From the NCBI RefSeq assembly GCF_000741645.1, contig NZ_JGZD01000006.1:124001-188000 (forward strand): DNA of 64,000 bases, in the 5' to 3' direction. The first letter of the stretch is position 1. Every line of letters starts with the position of its first letter. The notes under the pieces are model-generated. The model ran no database searches and was not told the origin of the DNA. It was given only the letters and a program-made list of their open reading frames with translations. Positions 38,452 to 47,569 of this stretch are shown piece after piece. The translations under genes and the position numbers were made by a program. This DNA is from Bifidobacterium minimum. GTDB lineage: Bacteria > Actinomycetota > Actinomycetes > Actinomycetales > Bifidobacteriaceae.

Positions 38452-39198
38452 TCATTTCTTGGCGGTCGTCGCGGCCGAGTCGTTTCCGGAAGGTGTTCCA
38501 TCGTCGGGAATCGGTGTGATGATCTCTTCGCCGCGACGCCATTCCTCGAATCCGGAAAGCGTCAGATCGAAGAAGAGGGTCAGGGTCCCGGTGATGTCGA
38601 TGCCGTGGTCGCGCACCCACTGGAGTTCCAGCCCGTCCGCCATGGCCACGATGATGGATATGGCCTTGCCGGGATCCCAATCGCGCATAAGGAGGCCGCG
38701 GCGGTTGACCTCGGCGACGAAGGGCTCGAAGCTCGCGTGGATGATGTCCGTCCTGCGCCGGAAGTATTCATAAGCGGGATTCGACGGTGAGCTGGCCAGG
38801 GCCTGCATCCGAACGAAAAGCTCGATGAGTCCGGGTGTCTGCTGCGCGTGGTGAATGTTGCGCAGGAAGATGCTGATCAGGGTGTATATGGCTGAATCGG
38901 GGTCTTCGGGTCCGATGGCGGGTGCACCGTCGACGATGCGGATGACTCCCGAATCGCCGACTTGCCGGAGCGCCGTCTCCATGCGCCGCCGCTCGCGGGC
39001 GTCGACGATCTGCAGATAGAGGTCTTCAGACGAGGGGAAGTAGTGGAGCACTCCGGCCTGGGAGAGGTTCACCGCGTCGGCTATGTCCCGCAGGACGGTC
39101 TCCCCGAATCCCCGCTGCGCTATGACGTCGAGGGATTTGTCGAGGATCTCCTGTCTCTTGCGCACCCCCTTGGCGTACAGCCGCGGATGTGTCTCCAT
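38452..39198 (-). CDS. TetR/AcrR family transcriptional regulator
   Basis: ATG 39198 has GGAGGATG upstream, and the longer frame before it overlaps tRNA-Thr. The 248-residue protein has an N-terminal helix-turn-helix (RQEILDKSLDVIAQRGFGET, then LSQAGVLHYFPSSEDL) and a ligand-binding C-terminal domain. It probably regulates itself and possibly the decayed permease or a distant target. A tandem 13-bp repeat 40 bp upstream is a candidate operator. Confidence 0.9.
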   Translation of the reverse strand: METHPRLYAKGVRKRQEILDKSLDVIAQRGFGETVLRDIADAVNLSQAGVLHYFPSSEDLYLQIVDARERRRMETALRQVGDSGVIRIVDGAPAIGPEDPDSAIYTLISIFLRNIHHAQQTPGLIELFVRMQALASSPSNPAYEYFRRRTDIIHASFEPFVAEVNRRGLLMRDWDPGKAISIIVAMADGLELQWVRDHGIDITGTLTLFFDLTLSGFEEWRRGEEIITPIPDDGTPSGNDSAATTAKK

Positions 39199-39237
39199 AT
39201 AGTCATCCTCCGTCGGTGTCTTACGCGATAGCAATCG

Positions 39238-39263
39238 AACGCAACCAATAAACGCAACCAATA
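39238..39263 (-). promoter_or_regulatory. Tandem 13-bp repeat, candidate TetR operator
   Basis: AACGCAACCAATA occurs twice head-to-tail without spacer, 40 to 65 bp before the regulator's ATG. Direct rather than inverted symmetry is less usual for TetR, so the operator role is inference from position. Confidence 0.4.
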
Positions 39264-39441
39264 GTAGACGGTGGTTTTGCCAAAAACGCATGCGGTAGCC
39301 GAATGATGAAGACGACCGAATGATGAAGCCCCACGATCTGGATGCCCGGAAGGAAGGAGGGAATGCCGGAAGATAGGAATGCCGGGAAAAAGGGACGCGG
39401 AGATGGAATGCCGGTGGCGTCCCCATCGGGAACTGCTCCTG

Positions 39442-39517
39442 TGGAGCCACTTGACAGAATCGAACTGTCGACCTGCTCATTACGAGTGAGCCGCTCTGCC
39501 AACTGAGCTAAAGTGGC
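39442..39517 (-). tRNA. tRNA-Thr (anticodon CGT)
   Basis: Read on the minus strand: GCCACTT acceptor, a D arm with AGCTCAGTTGGCAGAGC, anticodon stem GCTCA/TGAGC with loop CTCGTAA (anticodon CGT), T arm GACAGTTCGATTCTGTC, and the acceptor closing AAGTGGC, then TCCA so that CCA is encoded. It reads ACG codons. Confidence 0.95.
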
Positions 39518-39718
39518 GTTGCCCGAGCAGCATTCGCTACCCGCGCACAAGATGATTATGATACCGGACGTCGTGGATTTTGTCACATCGTGGTCGTGGC
39601 GGTGTCGTGACGGCTGCCGTGCCGGTGTCATGCGTGTCGATGCCCCCTGCAACGCGCCGTTTCGGAACGTCTTCGCCGGACATCGCCGTCATGGGGTTTG
39701 ATGGGAGGCATGTGCCAT

Positions 39719-40951
39719 ATGGATAACGGTGATGCGCGCAGGTCTCCGTCCTCGGACGCGGGTTCGGACGCGGCGGTAGATGCGGACGCGGCGGTAGGTT
39801 CGGCCGCGGTGGGTGCGGGGCCCGCGGCCGGTCTGGAGGACTGCTACGCCATCATTCCGGCGGGAGGTGTGGGTTCGCGCCTGTGGCCGCTGAGCCGGGG
39901 CGACCGTCCCAAGTATCTTTTCGATCTGCTGGGGCAGGGTCGCACCCTCATCCAATCGACGTATGACCGGGTGTCGGCGTTGTTCGGCGCCGGCCATATC
40001 TCCATGGTCGTGGGTGCCCGTCACGTAGACCCCATCCTTGAGCAGCTCCCCGAATTGCCGGCGGGCAGCGTCATCGCGGAACCCGTGGCACGTGATTCCG
40101 GCCCGGCCATCGCTCTGGCCGCGGCGATTATCGCGCGCCGGCACGGGCCTGATGCCATAGTCGCATCCTTTGCGGCCGATCAGGTGATTCATGGACTTGA
40201 CGGTTTTGGGCGTTCCGTGCGCGAGGCCGCCGCAGTCGCTCGGGCCGGGTACGTGGCGACGATAGGCATCGCGGCGTCCCGTCCCTCGACCGCGTTCGGC
40301 TACATCAGACAGGGGGAGTCCCTGGCGCGTCTTATCGACGGAGCTCCGTCGGCGCGGATGGTGGAACGCTTCGTCGAGAAGCCCGACGCCGTCACCGCCC
40401 AACGCTATCTCGCCACGGGCGAGTATCGGTGGAACGCCGGCATGTTCGTCATGCGGGCCGATGTTCTTCTGAGATGGCTGCGCGACACGAGGCCGCATAT
40501 GTATGAGACGGTGAGCCGGATAGCCGAGGCGCGTGTGGATTCCCATGGCGAGATGGACGAGGTCATCGCCGGACTGTGGCCGGGGGTGGAGAAGATCGCC
40601 TTCGACTACGCCGTGGCCGAACCCATGAGCCTTCAGGGCGGAGTGGCCGTGGTGTCGGGGGATTTCGGATGGGACGACGTCGGCGACTTCTCCTCCGTGG
40701 CGACGCTTCTTCCCGGGTCGGCCTCGGGAAACATACGGATTCTGGGGGATCACGGCAACGTCGTGGCGCTTGATTGCGCGCAGGACGTGGTGGTGTCGAG
40801 AGGCGGCCGTGTGGTGGCGCTTCTCGGCGTCGATGACCTCATCGTGGCGGACACCCCTGATGCGCTGATGGTGGCGCCCCGTGCCCGTAGCCAGGACGTG
40901 AGGCGTCTCGTCGACTTTCTCCGCGCACGTGGACACGGCGACGTCCTGTGA
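39719..40951 (+). CDS. manC: Mannose-1-phosphate guanylyltransferase
   Basis: ATG 39719 is chosen because GGGAGG lies ten bases upstream; earlier in-frame starts are too close to it. After an Ala/Asp repeat tail (residues 1-40), the nucleotidyltransferase domain shows YAIIPAGGVGSRLWPLSRGD (GxGxRLxPLS), EPVARDSGPAIALAA, VERFVEKPD and EYRWNAGMFVMRA, with VSGDFGWDDVGDFSS near the end. It makes GDP-mannose for glycans. The C-terminal isomerase domain of some homologues is absent. Confidence 0.9.
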   Translation: MDNGDARRSPSSDAGSDAAVDADAAVGSAAVGAGPAAGLEDCYAIIPAGGVGSRLWPLSRGDRPKYLFDLLGQGRTLIQSTYDRVSALFGAGHISMVVGARHVDPILEQLPELPAGSVIAEPVARDSGPAIALAAAIIARRHGPDAIVASFAADQVIHGLDGFGRSVREAAAVARAGYVATIGIAASRPSTAFGYIRQGESLARLIDGAPSARMVERFVEKPDAVTAQRYLATGEYRWNAGMFVMRADVLLRWLRDTRPHMYETVSRIAEARVDSHGEMDEVIAGLWPGVEKIAFDYAVAEPMSLQGGVAVVSGDFGWDDVGDFSSVATLLPGSASGNIRILGDHGNVVALDCAQDVVVSRGGRVVALLGVDDLIVADTPDALMVAPRARSQDVRRLVDFLRARGHGDVL

Positions 40952-41149
40952 TGACGTCCCGTGGCGCGTCCTGTGAATCGGATCGTCCGGTCGGGTTCGC
41001 GTATGTGCGCTGCCGTTGCGGCTCCGTTCGGTTCTGTCCTCTTTTGTGAGTATCTTGTGAGACGAAGTCAATAACGCGGTGGCACCTGTTCGTGCTGGTT
41101 CTACCGCGTTGTCCCGATGTTGTCCCGATGATGAAAGGACCAATCGACT

Positions 41150-42847
41150 ATGGCCATCAATCCGCCTGTCGACGCCACCACGACCCCTGAGTGGGCGGCG
41201 CTGCAGAAGCATTTCGACGAGCTCCAGAAGGAGGGCGTCAGCCTCAAGAAGTGGTTCGCTGAGGATCCCGAGCGTGTGGACAAGCTGACCTTCGAGGCCG
41301 GCGATCTGCACTTCGATCTGTCGAAGAATCTCATCAAGCCCGAGACGCTTGCCCTGTTCGCCGATCTCGCCAAGGCCGTCAAGCTGGACGAGCGCACCAA
41401 GGCCATGTACACCGGGGTCCACATCAACAACACCGAGGACCGTGCCGTTCTGCACACCGCGCTTCGCCGTCCCGTCGAGGACGAGGGCAAGTACATCGTC
41501 GACGGGCAGGACGTCGTCAAGGACGTTCGCGAAACCCTTGACCGCATCTACGCCTTCGCGGACAAGGTCCGTTCGGGTGAGTGGAAGGGCGTGACGGGCA
41601 AGAAGATCACGACCGTCGTCAACATCGGCATCGGTGGGTCCGACCTCGGTCCCGTCATGGTGTACGAGGCGCTCAAGGCCTACGCTGATGCCGGCATCAG
41701 CGCTCGCTACATCTCCAACATCGATCCCAACGATCTGGCTGAGAAGACCAAGGGTCTGGATCCCGAGACCACGCTGTTCATCATCGTCTCGAAGACCTTC
41801 ACCACCCTCGAGACGCTGACCAACGCCCGCGAGGCCCGCACATGGCTTCTTCAGGAGCTCACCGCGTCCGGTGCCATCGACGGATCCGACGAGCAGAAGG
41901 CCGACGCGATCCGCAGGCATTTCGTCGCCGTCTCCACCAATCTGGAGAAGGTCGCGGAGTTCGGCATCGACCCGGCCAACGCCTTCGGCTTCTGGAACTG
42001 GGTCGGTGGACGCTACTCCGTCGACTCCGCCGTCGGCACCTCGCTGGCCGTGGTGTTCGGTCCCGCGCGCTTCGAGGAGTTCCTCCACGGGTTCCATGAG
42101 ATCGACGAGTACTTCGCGGCCACCCCGTTCGAGAAGAACGTCGTGGTCCTCATGGGCATGATGAACGTCTGGTACCGCAACTTCTTCAAGGCCGCGTCGC
42201 ATGCTGTTCTGCCCTACGACCAGTATCTGCACCGCTTCCCCGCGTATCTGCAGCAGCTGACCATGGAGTCCAACGGCAAATCCGTGCGCTGGGACGGCAC
42301 TCCCGTCACCTCCGAGACCGGTGAGATCTTCTGGGGCGAGCCCGGCACCAACGGCCAGCATGCCTTCTACCAGCTCATTCACCAGGGCACCCAGCTGATT
42401 CCGGCCGATTTCATCGCGTTCGCCAACACGCCGAACCCCACCAAGGACGGCGATCAGGACGTGCACGAGCTGTTCCTGGGCAACTATCTCGCGCAGACGA
42501 AGGCGCTCGCCTTCGGCAAGACCGCTGATGAGGTGCGTGCCGAGGGAACCGCCGAGGAGATCGTCCCCGCCCGCGTGTTCGCAGGCAACCGCCCGACCAC
42601 CTCGATTTTCGGCGTGGCACTGACTCCGTTCGCCGTCGGTGAGCTGATCGCCCTCTACGAGCACATCACCTTCGTCGAGGGAACCGTCTGGGGGCTGGAT
42701 TCCTATGATCAGTGGGGAGTCGAGCTTGGCAAGCAGCTGGCCAAGCAGATCACCCCGGCCATCTCGCAGGATGACGGGGCCTTGTCCGAGCAGGATGCCT
42801 CCACGCAGAGCCTGATCAGGTTCTACCGCGCCAACCGCGAGTTCTGA
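41150..42847 (+). CDS. pgi: Glucose-6-phosphate isomerase
   Basis: The 565-residue protein has the PGI signatures [55 protein letters not shown] and the C-terminal [25 protein letters not shown] precedes the start. It interconverts glucose 6-phosphate and fructose 6-phosphate, feeding the bifid shunt. The strong codon bias suggests high expression. A classical terminator follows. Confidence 0.97.
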   Translation: MAINPPVDATTTPEWAALQKHFDELQKEGVSLKKWFAEDPERVDKLTFEAGDLHFDLSKNLIKPETLALFADLAKAVKLDERTKAMYTGVHINNTEDRAVLHTALRRPVEDEGKYIVDGQDVVKDVRETLDRIYAFADKVRSGEWKGVTGKKITTVVNIGIGGSDLGPVMVYEALKAYADAGISARYISNIDPNDLAEKTKGLDPETTLFIIVSKTFTTLETLTNAREARTWLLQELTASGAIDGSDEQKADAIRRHFVAVSTNLEKVAEFGIDPANAFGFWNWVGGRYSVDSAVGTSLAVVFGPARFEEFLHGFHEIDEYFAATPFEKNVVVLMGMMNVWYRNFFKAASHAVLPYDQYLHRFPAYLQQLTMESNGKSVRWDGTPVTSETGEIFWGEPGTNGQHAFYQLIHQGTQLIPADFIAFANTPNPTKDGDQDVHELFLGNYLAQTKALAFGKTADEVRAEGTAEEIVPARVFAGNRPTTSIFGVALTPFAVGELIALYEHITFVEGTVWGLDSYDQWGVELGKQLAKQITPAISQDDGALSEQDASTQSLIRFYRANREF

Positions 42848-42913
42848 TTCGCTGCGTGGTGTACGGCGGCCAGAACGTAGCCTGACCTGCCGGTAGACCA
42901 AGCCAACAACAGG

Positions 42914-42952
42914 ATCCCGCCATCCGTTACCGTTACGGATGGCGGGATTTTT
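42914..42952 (+). terminator. Intrinsic terminator of pgi
   Basis: A perfect 14-bp stem (ATCCCGCCATCCGT with complement) has a seven-base loop and is followed by a run of five Ts. Confidence 0.93.
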
Positions 42953-42968
42953 GTGTTGGTGGGTTCGG

Positions 42969-43597
42969 GGGTTAAATGACATAATGTGTGTTTTATTCCG
43001 GTGTGTCGAGGTGGCGTCATCGGGTCTTGCCTGCCCGGCCTTTCCTGATGTCGAATCCTGATTCGTAGGCGTCAACGCCGGGTGCGGCCTCTTGTATGCT
43101 GCCGGCGGGCAGGCCGGTGCTCGTGGTGGGCGGCTCGGTGGTTTCGTCGTGTGCGGCGGTGATGAACGACGCGGGGTCGGGGTTGTGCGTCTTCATGTGC
43201 AAGACCCGTTCGCAGCGTTTCATGTGTTCCTCCGTCAGGCCGCGGTGGGTGTCGAGGACGCGCTTGATGTCGGCGTTGACGCCGCCCTCGAGACGGTTGG
43301 TGGTGGACGGGACGCTGCCTGCGGAGGCGGGCTTTGGGGTTGCCGGGGTCGTCGCGTGCGGTGGTGCGTTGGCCGATGATGTCGTCCCGTTCCTGCGCAT
43401 CGGCTCGCCGCATATCGTGCACGGTCTCGCTGTGGATGATTTTCTTCTGCCCATCCGTCAAGCACAGCAGGATCACGTTTTCCGGAAAAGTCAAGCGGGG
43501 ACCTCGATAATGCCCCGGACCCAAAATCACCCCGCGACACGCCTTACGGCAGTAGGGATAAGTGGCAAAATAAAACACACATTTTGTCATTTAACCC
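42969..43597 (-). mobile_element. Internally deleted IS element (IS1249-like) with both ends
   Basis: The ends are inverted repeats of 29 bp, GGGTTAAATGACAWAATGTG... at the left and its complement at the right, with one mismatch. Between them lie the transposase's N-terminal zinc-finger region and its C-terminal part with the whole catalytic core missing, so the element is about 629 bp. GGTTCG occurs just outside both ends, a possible target duplication, though not in perfect register. It could be moved only by a full-length relative in trans. Confidence 0.8.
43017..43454 (-). pseudogene. Transposase remnant, IS256-superfamily/IS1249-like
   Basis: The frame joins RPCTICGEPMRRNGTTSS, a CxxC...KNG finger as found at the N-terminus of IS1249-type transposases, directly to STTNRLEGGVNADIKRVLDT and HRGLTEEHMKRCE, the conserved C-terminal NxLEGG...HRGLS region. 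The DDE core of roughly 200 residues between them is gone. The join keeps frame, but no active enzyme is possible. Confidence 0.75.
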
Positions 43598-43699
43598 TCG
43601 GTTCGTGCGGTGGGTTTGTCGTTGTGAGTGTGCGTGGACATACGCGAGGTGACAGATGCCGGGAGATGTCTCAGCCCGGACGGTGGGTCTGTCATCGTG

Positions 43700-43862
43700 C
43701 GTATGTGTGGGCATACGTAAGTTGATGGATGTGGGTCGATGCGGCGGGGATGTCCGGCAATTGGCTGGTTACGTATATCACGGGATGCGCAAGGTGTCAG
43801 ATGTCAGCTGATACTCCAGCTCGATTGGCAGGTCCGCCGTCCCGCGTATGGCCAGACATACG
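43700..43862 (+). repeat. Left copies of palindrome family CGTATG-N6-CATACG
   Basis: Perfect copies at 43700-43717 and 43845-43862 share an 18-bp hyphenated palindrome with a six-base centre; an imperfect relative lies near 43632-43645. The same family recurs at 51126-51365. No gene is supported between 43598 and 44311. Confidence 0.75.
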
Positions 43863-43935
43863 TGATTGGGCGGATGCTGGGCGGCTAGAGGCGTCGCTGT
43901 TGTGCCAGCCACTTTTGAGAGGCTCGAGCCGTGAC

Positions 43936-44252
43936 TTTGTGAGGATTGGCTCGCACGATGCCGGTTGGCGTGCTCCGATTCCTTCCAGCGAGTGGTGTTG
44001 GGCGTCATTGTGTGAGGATTGGCTCACACAATGACTGTCTGGCTGGCCGTGATCTGCTGTGTTACTGCGTCAGAGGGTGATTGTGTGAGTTCTGGCTCAC
44101 ACAATGATCGGTTCCATGGTCTCGAGCTGGTGCCTGGCAGGTTGCGGGCGTCGTCGTGTGAGGATTCGTTCACACAATGGGGGCCGGTCGGCTGAAATCC
44201 GCCGTATTGCTCTGCCTGCAGATGGCAATGCGAGTCCCGGCTCACACAACGG
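43936..44252 (+). repeat. Left array of palindrome family TTGTGTGAG-N6-CTCACACAA
   Basis: Copies lie at about 43936-43960 (decayed), 44006-44033 (perfect 11-bp arms, centre GATTGG), 44080-44105 (perfect 10-bp arms, centre TTCTGG), 44153-44178 and 44229-44252 (decayed). Spacing is about 70 to 75 bp. The family also occurs at 50913-51083. Confidence 0.8.
44011..44063 (+). repeat. 53-bp direct repeat, left copy, flanking the cytosine cassette
   Basis: This stretch, which includes most of a palindrome and the sequence ACTGTCTGGCTGGCCGTG, is identical to 50915-50967. The two copies bracket the codA-codB-pucR-deaminase block of 6.9 kb. Confidence 0.85.
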
Positions 44253-44311
44253 CCAGCCCGCGCCGAGTAATCACCCAGCGCGGGCCGGCAAAAGCGATGA
44301 CGACGGCATCA

Positions 44312-45562
44312 TCAGTGATGTTCCGGATTGAAAAGATGCGTTTCATGCGGCGTCGTCCGCGCAATGACGCGACCGTGTCGGATGCTGTAGAGCACCTCGA
44401 CGTTCTCGTTGAGCGCATGGTAGAAGTCTGGGGCATTCAGCACGATGCAGTTCGCCGGCTTCCCGACGGCGATGCCGTAATCAGCGGGTGCCAGATGCAG
44501 CGTGCTGGCGCCGTTGTACGTCACATATCGGAAAGAATCCATGATCTGTCCGTACCCCATGAGCTGCGCCGCATACAACCCCATGCGAACCACATCGAAC
44601 ATGTTGCCGGCTCCCAGCGGACTCCACGGATCCTGGATATCGTCTTCGCCGAATGCGACGTTGATTCCCGCTTCGGAAAGCTCTTTTACGCGAGTCAAGC
44701 CGCGACGCTTCGGATACGTATCGAAGCGCCCGCCCAGATGTATGTTGACCAGCGGGTTGGAAACGAAGTTGATGCGTGACATTCCCAGCAAACGGAACAG
44801 CTTGTAGGTGTACGCGTCATTGTACGATCCCATCGCCGTGGTGTGGCTTGCGGTCACCCGGTCGCCCATGCCGCTCTCGTAGGCGAGCGTGGCGAGCGTT
44901 TCGAGGTTGCGCGATGCCGGGTCGTCAATTTCATCGCAATGCACATCGACCAAACGGTCGTTACGTTCGGCGAGATCCATCAGGAATCGTAGCGATTGCG
45001 CGCCATAATCGGCCGTGAACTCGAAGTGTGGAATGCCGCCTACGACGTCGGCTCCTTCTTCGACGGCTTCGCGCATGAGGTCTTTGCCGTGCGGGAACGA
45101 GAGAATTCCCTCTTGCGGGAATGCGACGATCTGCAGTGTCACATACGGTTCGATTTCGTCGCGAAGCTCAAGCAGTGCGTGCAACGCGGTGAGACTCGGG
45201 TCGGTCACATCCACATGGGTGCGGACGTACTGGATTCCACGTTTCGCCATCATCAGCAGTGTCCGTCTCGCGCGGTCTTTGACATCCTCGACGGTCAAGG
45301 TCTTCTTGCGCTCCGACCAGATGCGGATACCGTCGAAGAGCGTTCCGGTCTCATTCCATTCCGGGTCGCCCGCGGTGAGTGCCGCATCGAGGTGCACGTG
45401 AGGGTCTACGAATGGTGGGATCAGCAGCCCGCCTCGGGCATCAATCACCTCGTCATCCCCGGTTGGTTGCAGCGATGCTCCGATGGCGGTGATGACTCCG
45501 TCCGTGATCTTGACGTCTGACGTTTCGGGAGAGTTTTCGACATGCACGTTATGGATAATCAT
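44312..45562 (-). CDS. codA: Cytosine deaminase
   Basis: The 416-residue protein follows E. coli CodA motif by motif: PPFVDPHVHLDAALTAG (metal HxH), GIQYVRTHVDVTDPSLTAL, LQIVAFPQEGILSFP, DVHCDEIDD (metal His and catalytic Glu), VTASHTTAMGSYNDAY, NIHLGGRFDTYPKRRG and FGEDDIQDPW (metal Asp). It hydrolyses cytosine to uracil and ammonia in pyrimidine salvage. It lies 123 bp after the codB stop and is probably co-transcribed with it. The 750 bp downstream are gene-free palindromic repeats. Confidence 0.93.
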   Translation of the reverse strand: MIIHNVHVENSPETSDVKITDGVITAIGASLQPTGDDEVIDARGGLLIPPFVDPHVHLDAALTAGDPEWNETGTLFDGIRIWSERKKTLTVEDVKDRARRTLLMMAKRGIQYVRTHVDVTDPSLTALHALLELRDEIEPYVTLQIVAFPQEGILSFPHGKDLMREAVEEGADVVGGIPHFEFTADYGAQSLRFLMDLAERNDRLVDVHCDEIDDPASRNLETLATLAYESGMGDRVTASHTTAMGSYNDAYTYKLFRLLGMSRINFVSNPLVNIHLGGRFDTYPKRRGLTRVKELSEAGINVAFGEDDIQDPWSPLGAGNMFDVVRMGLYAAQLMGYGQIMDSFRYVTYNGASTLHLAPADYGIAVGKPANCIVLNAPDFYHALNENVEVLYSIRHGRVIARTTPHETHLFNPEHH

Positions 45563-45599
45563 GATGCTTCTTTCAACAAATCATGCGATGACAAAATTA

Positions 45600-45638
45600 G
45601 GGATGACAATGAGGGATGACAGCATGGGACGACAATGA
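45600..45638 (-). repeat. Three tandem 13-bp repeats between codB and codA
   Basis: GGGATGACAATGA is followed by two variants (GGGATGACAGCAT and GGGACGACAATGA); a more diverged GCGATGACAAAAT precedes them. They lie between the hairpin and the codA start. Confidence 0.7.
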
Positions 45639-45678
45639 GGCGGCGCGCCCCGGTTGACTTGCCGAAGGCGCGCCGCCT
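45638..45678 (-). terminator. Strong hairpin between codB and codA
   Basis: A perfect 12-bp GC stem (AGGCGGCGCGCC and complement) with a 17-base loop lies eight bases after the codB stop. No T-tract follows, so it may be an attenuator or mRNA-protecting hairpin rather than a full terminator. Confidence 0.6.
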
Positions 45679-45685
45679 GGAGCGG

Positions 45686-47170
45686 TCAGGCGAGGGACGC
45701 GTTGCGTTCCCGCAGATTGGTGGCGCGGGCGAGCAGATAGTACACGCCGCCCGAGGTGACGATTCCCGCGAGCCATGACAGGTCGATGCCTCCGATAGCG
45801 GCGGAAATCGGACCCTGGAAGATGGGAAGTCCGCCATAGCTGAACATCCAGGTCATGAGCAGGCCGAGAACGAACGCGACCATGGCCTGCCAGCGAACCA
45901 CGGGGATGCCGTCGCTGCCGGGTTCGTCGAGAACCGAGGAGAAGTCGTCACGATGGCGTTCGATGACATAGAAGTGAACGAACATGATGCCGCCCCAGAC
46001 CGATGTCCATCCGGCGACGCTGGACAGCCAGCTGTCAAGGGTGTTGCCCATGTCGGACAGGCTGAGGAACAGGCACACGCCAAGCCACGCGAAGAATCCG
46101 ACCGCGATATTGATGGCACGACGGTTGATCTTGAGATCCAGGCATTGCACCGACAGCGTGAAGCTGTAGATGTTCAGGATATTCGTCGCAATCGGGCCAT
46201 GCACGACCAGCAGCAGTACGGGAATGGCAAGCGCGCCGAAGTTGTCGACAATAAGCTGGCCGGGGTCAATGCTGCCGGATTTCGTGGCGAGCGTCGCGCC
46301 AAGCAGGCCAAGCCACACCACGGGGATGAGCTGTCCGAGTGCGCTCGCGCCGAACAGTTTGCGGCGGGGAACGGAACGGCTGACAAAACGTGAATAATCG
46401 CAGGCGTAGGTAAGCCAGGTGAAGCCCCAGCCAATGCCGATGGCGGTCATGATGGAAGAGATGGCGGCGATCTTGTCGGTACCGGTGCCGGTGAGGTTGC
46501 CCGCATAATTCCAATCGATGCCCATGAAGCCCCATGCGGCGATGGTCATGGCCAGAAGAATGGCGACGGTGGGCGGCACAGTCCACTTTTCGAACGTCGA
46601 TATCGCCTTATATCCGAAGAGAGACACGATGACCTGAATGATCATGACCACGGCGCCGATGCAAGCCTTGAGCACGAAATGGCCTTCGATGGAGTCAACC
46701 AGGCCGATTTTCATGAGCAGTGCGGTGATCAAGTCCAGCACCACCCAAGTGTTGATGGCACACCAGCCGATGACTACGATCGCCTGGATAGCCGTCGGAA
46801 TGTAGTTGCCGTACCGGCCGAAAACGCGCCGACCGAGCAGCATGCCGGTCAGGCCTGTGCGCTGCCCGAGCAGCACCATGCAGCCGAAAACGGACATGCC
46901 AATGGCGTTGCCGGCAAGGATGACGGCGAAAGTCTCCCATAGGCCCAGACCCATCTGGACGCCGAGAGCGCCAAGCAGCCAGTTGATGGGGGCAACGTTC
47001 GCGCCGAACCATACCCAGAACTGGCCCCACAGGCTTTTGGTCTTTGCCTGTTCGGGTACTACTGAGAGGAAGTCTTCGTAATTTTCATTGCTGCTTGCCG
47101 TGGCATGTTCAGCCGTGGGTGTTTGTGATGGCATTTCGTTGGTTGAAGCCAATGTAATCCTCTGCGTCAT
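45686..47170 (-). CDS. codB: Cytosine permease (NCS1 family)
   Basis: ATG 47170 has AAAGG nine bases upstream. The 494-residue protein has about twelve membrane spans. NCS1 features are FWVWFGANVAPINWLLGALG, WGFTWLTYACDYSRFV and the C-terminal IVTSGGVYYLLAR. It would import cytosine with a cation. The CodA downstream supports cytosine rather than allantoin or hydantoin as substrate. Confidence 0.88.
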   Translation of the reverse strand: MTQRITLASTNEMPSQTPTAEHATASSNENYEDFLSVVPEQAKTKSLWGQFWVWFGANVAPINWLLGALGVQMGLGLWETFAVILAGNAIGMSVFGCMVLLGQRTGLTGMLLGRRVFGRYGNYIPTAIQAIVVIGWCAINTWVVLDLITALLMKIGLVDSIEGHFVLKACIGAVVMIIQVIVSLFGYKAISTFEKWTVPPTVAILLAMTIAAWGFMGIDWNYAGNLTGTGTDKIAAISSIMTAIGIGWGFTWLTYACDYSRFVSRSVPRRKLFGASALGQLIPVVWLGLLGATLATKSGSIDPGQLIVDNFGALAIPVLLLVVHGPIATNILNIYSFTLSVQCLDLKINRRAINIAVGFFAWLGVCLFLSLSDMGNTLDSWLSSVAGWTSVWGGIMFVHFYVIERHRDDFSSVLDEPGSDGIPVVRWQAMVAFVLGLLMTWMFSYGGLPIFQGPISAAIGGIDLSWLAGIVTSGGVYYLLARATNLRERNASLA

Positions 47171-47339
47171 CGGGCACCGCCTTTCTATCATTTGCCGCTG
47201 CCGGAGTTGTTCCGGCGTCTTGGAGGAACCGTCGGTCATGGATCACTGAATTCATGACATGCGTGACAATGAGTGGTTGCCTCGTACTATCGCCGGAGTG
47301 ATTTGCGCGATGGTGAACCGGTGATTACGGTGTCGGAGC

Positions 47340-47358
47340 GACAAATGGACGAATTGTC
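47340..47358. promoter_or_regulatory. Inverted repeat GACAA-N9-TTGTC before codB
   Basis: In the 399-bp gap between pucR and codB (47171-47569) this hyphenated repeat lies about 170 bp upstream of codB. It could be a PucR site, but there is no direct evidence. I see no gene elsewhere in the gap. Confidence 0.3.
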
Positions 47359-47569
47359 TAGTTGTTGAGCGTGGGTGAAGCGTGCTGATTGATTCGGACC
47401 GCTGATTTGCTGGGCGCCTTGACTGATGTGTGTGCGTTGGTTGTTAGGCCAGTGACTATTGCTAGGTCCGCGGCTATCGCGGGCTTCCGGGCGATTGGCT
47501 GGTGCAGCGATCGCGCGTTGCCGTGCTTATGCCCGTTGTCTCGGCTCGCCATTACGCGGAGTGCGCCGG

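Noticed and set aside
39689-43075. 1128-codon minus-strand frame over manC and pgi
   Set aside because: Antisense to two confidently identified enzymes; long only because of high GC and biased codons.
43700-44252. CRISPR array
   Set aside because: Palindromes recur about every 73 bp, but arms differ, spacing contents are similar rather than unique spacers, and no cas genes are seen.
43729-44331. Small frames between the IS and codA
   Set aside because: They consist of translated palindromic repeats, change frame at each repeat and have no ribosome sites.
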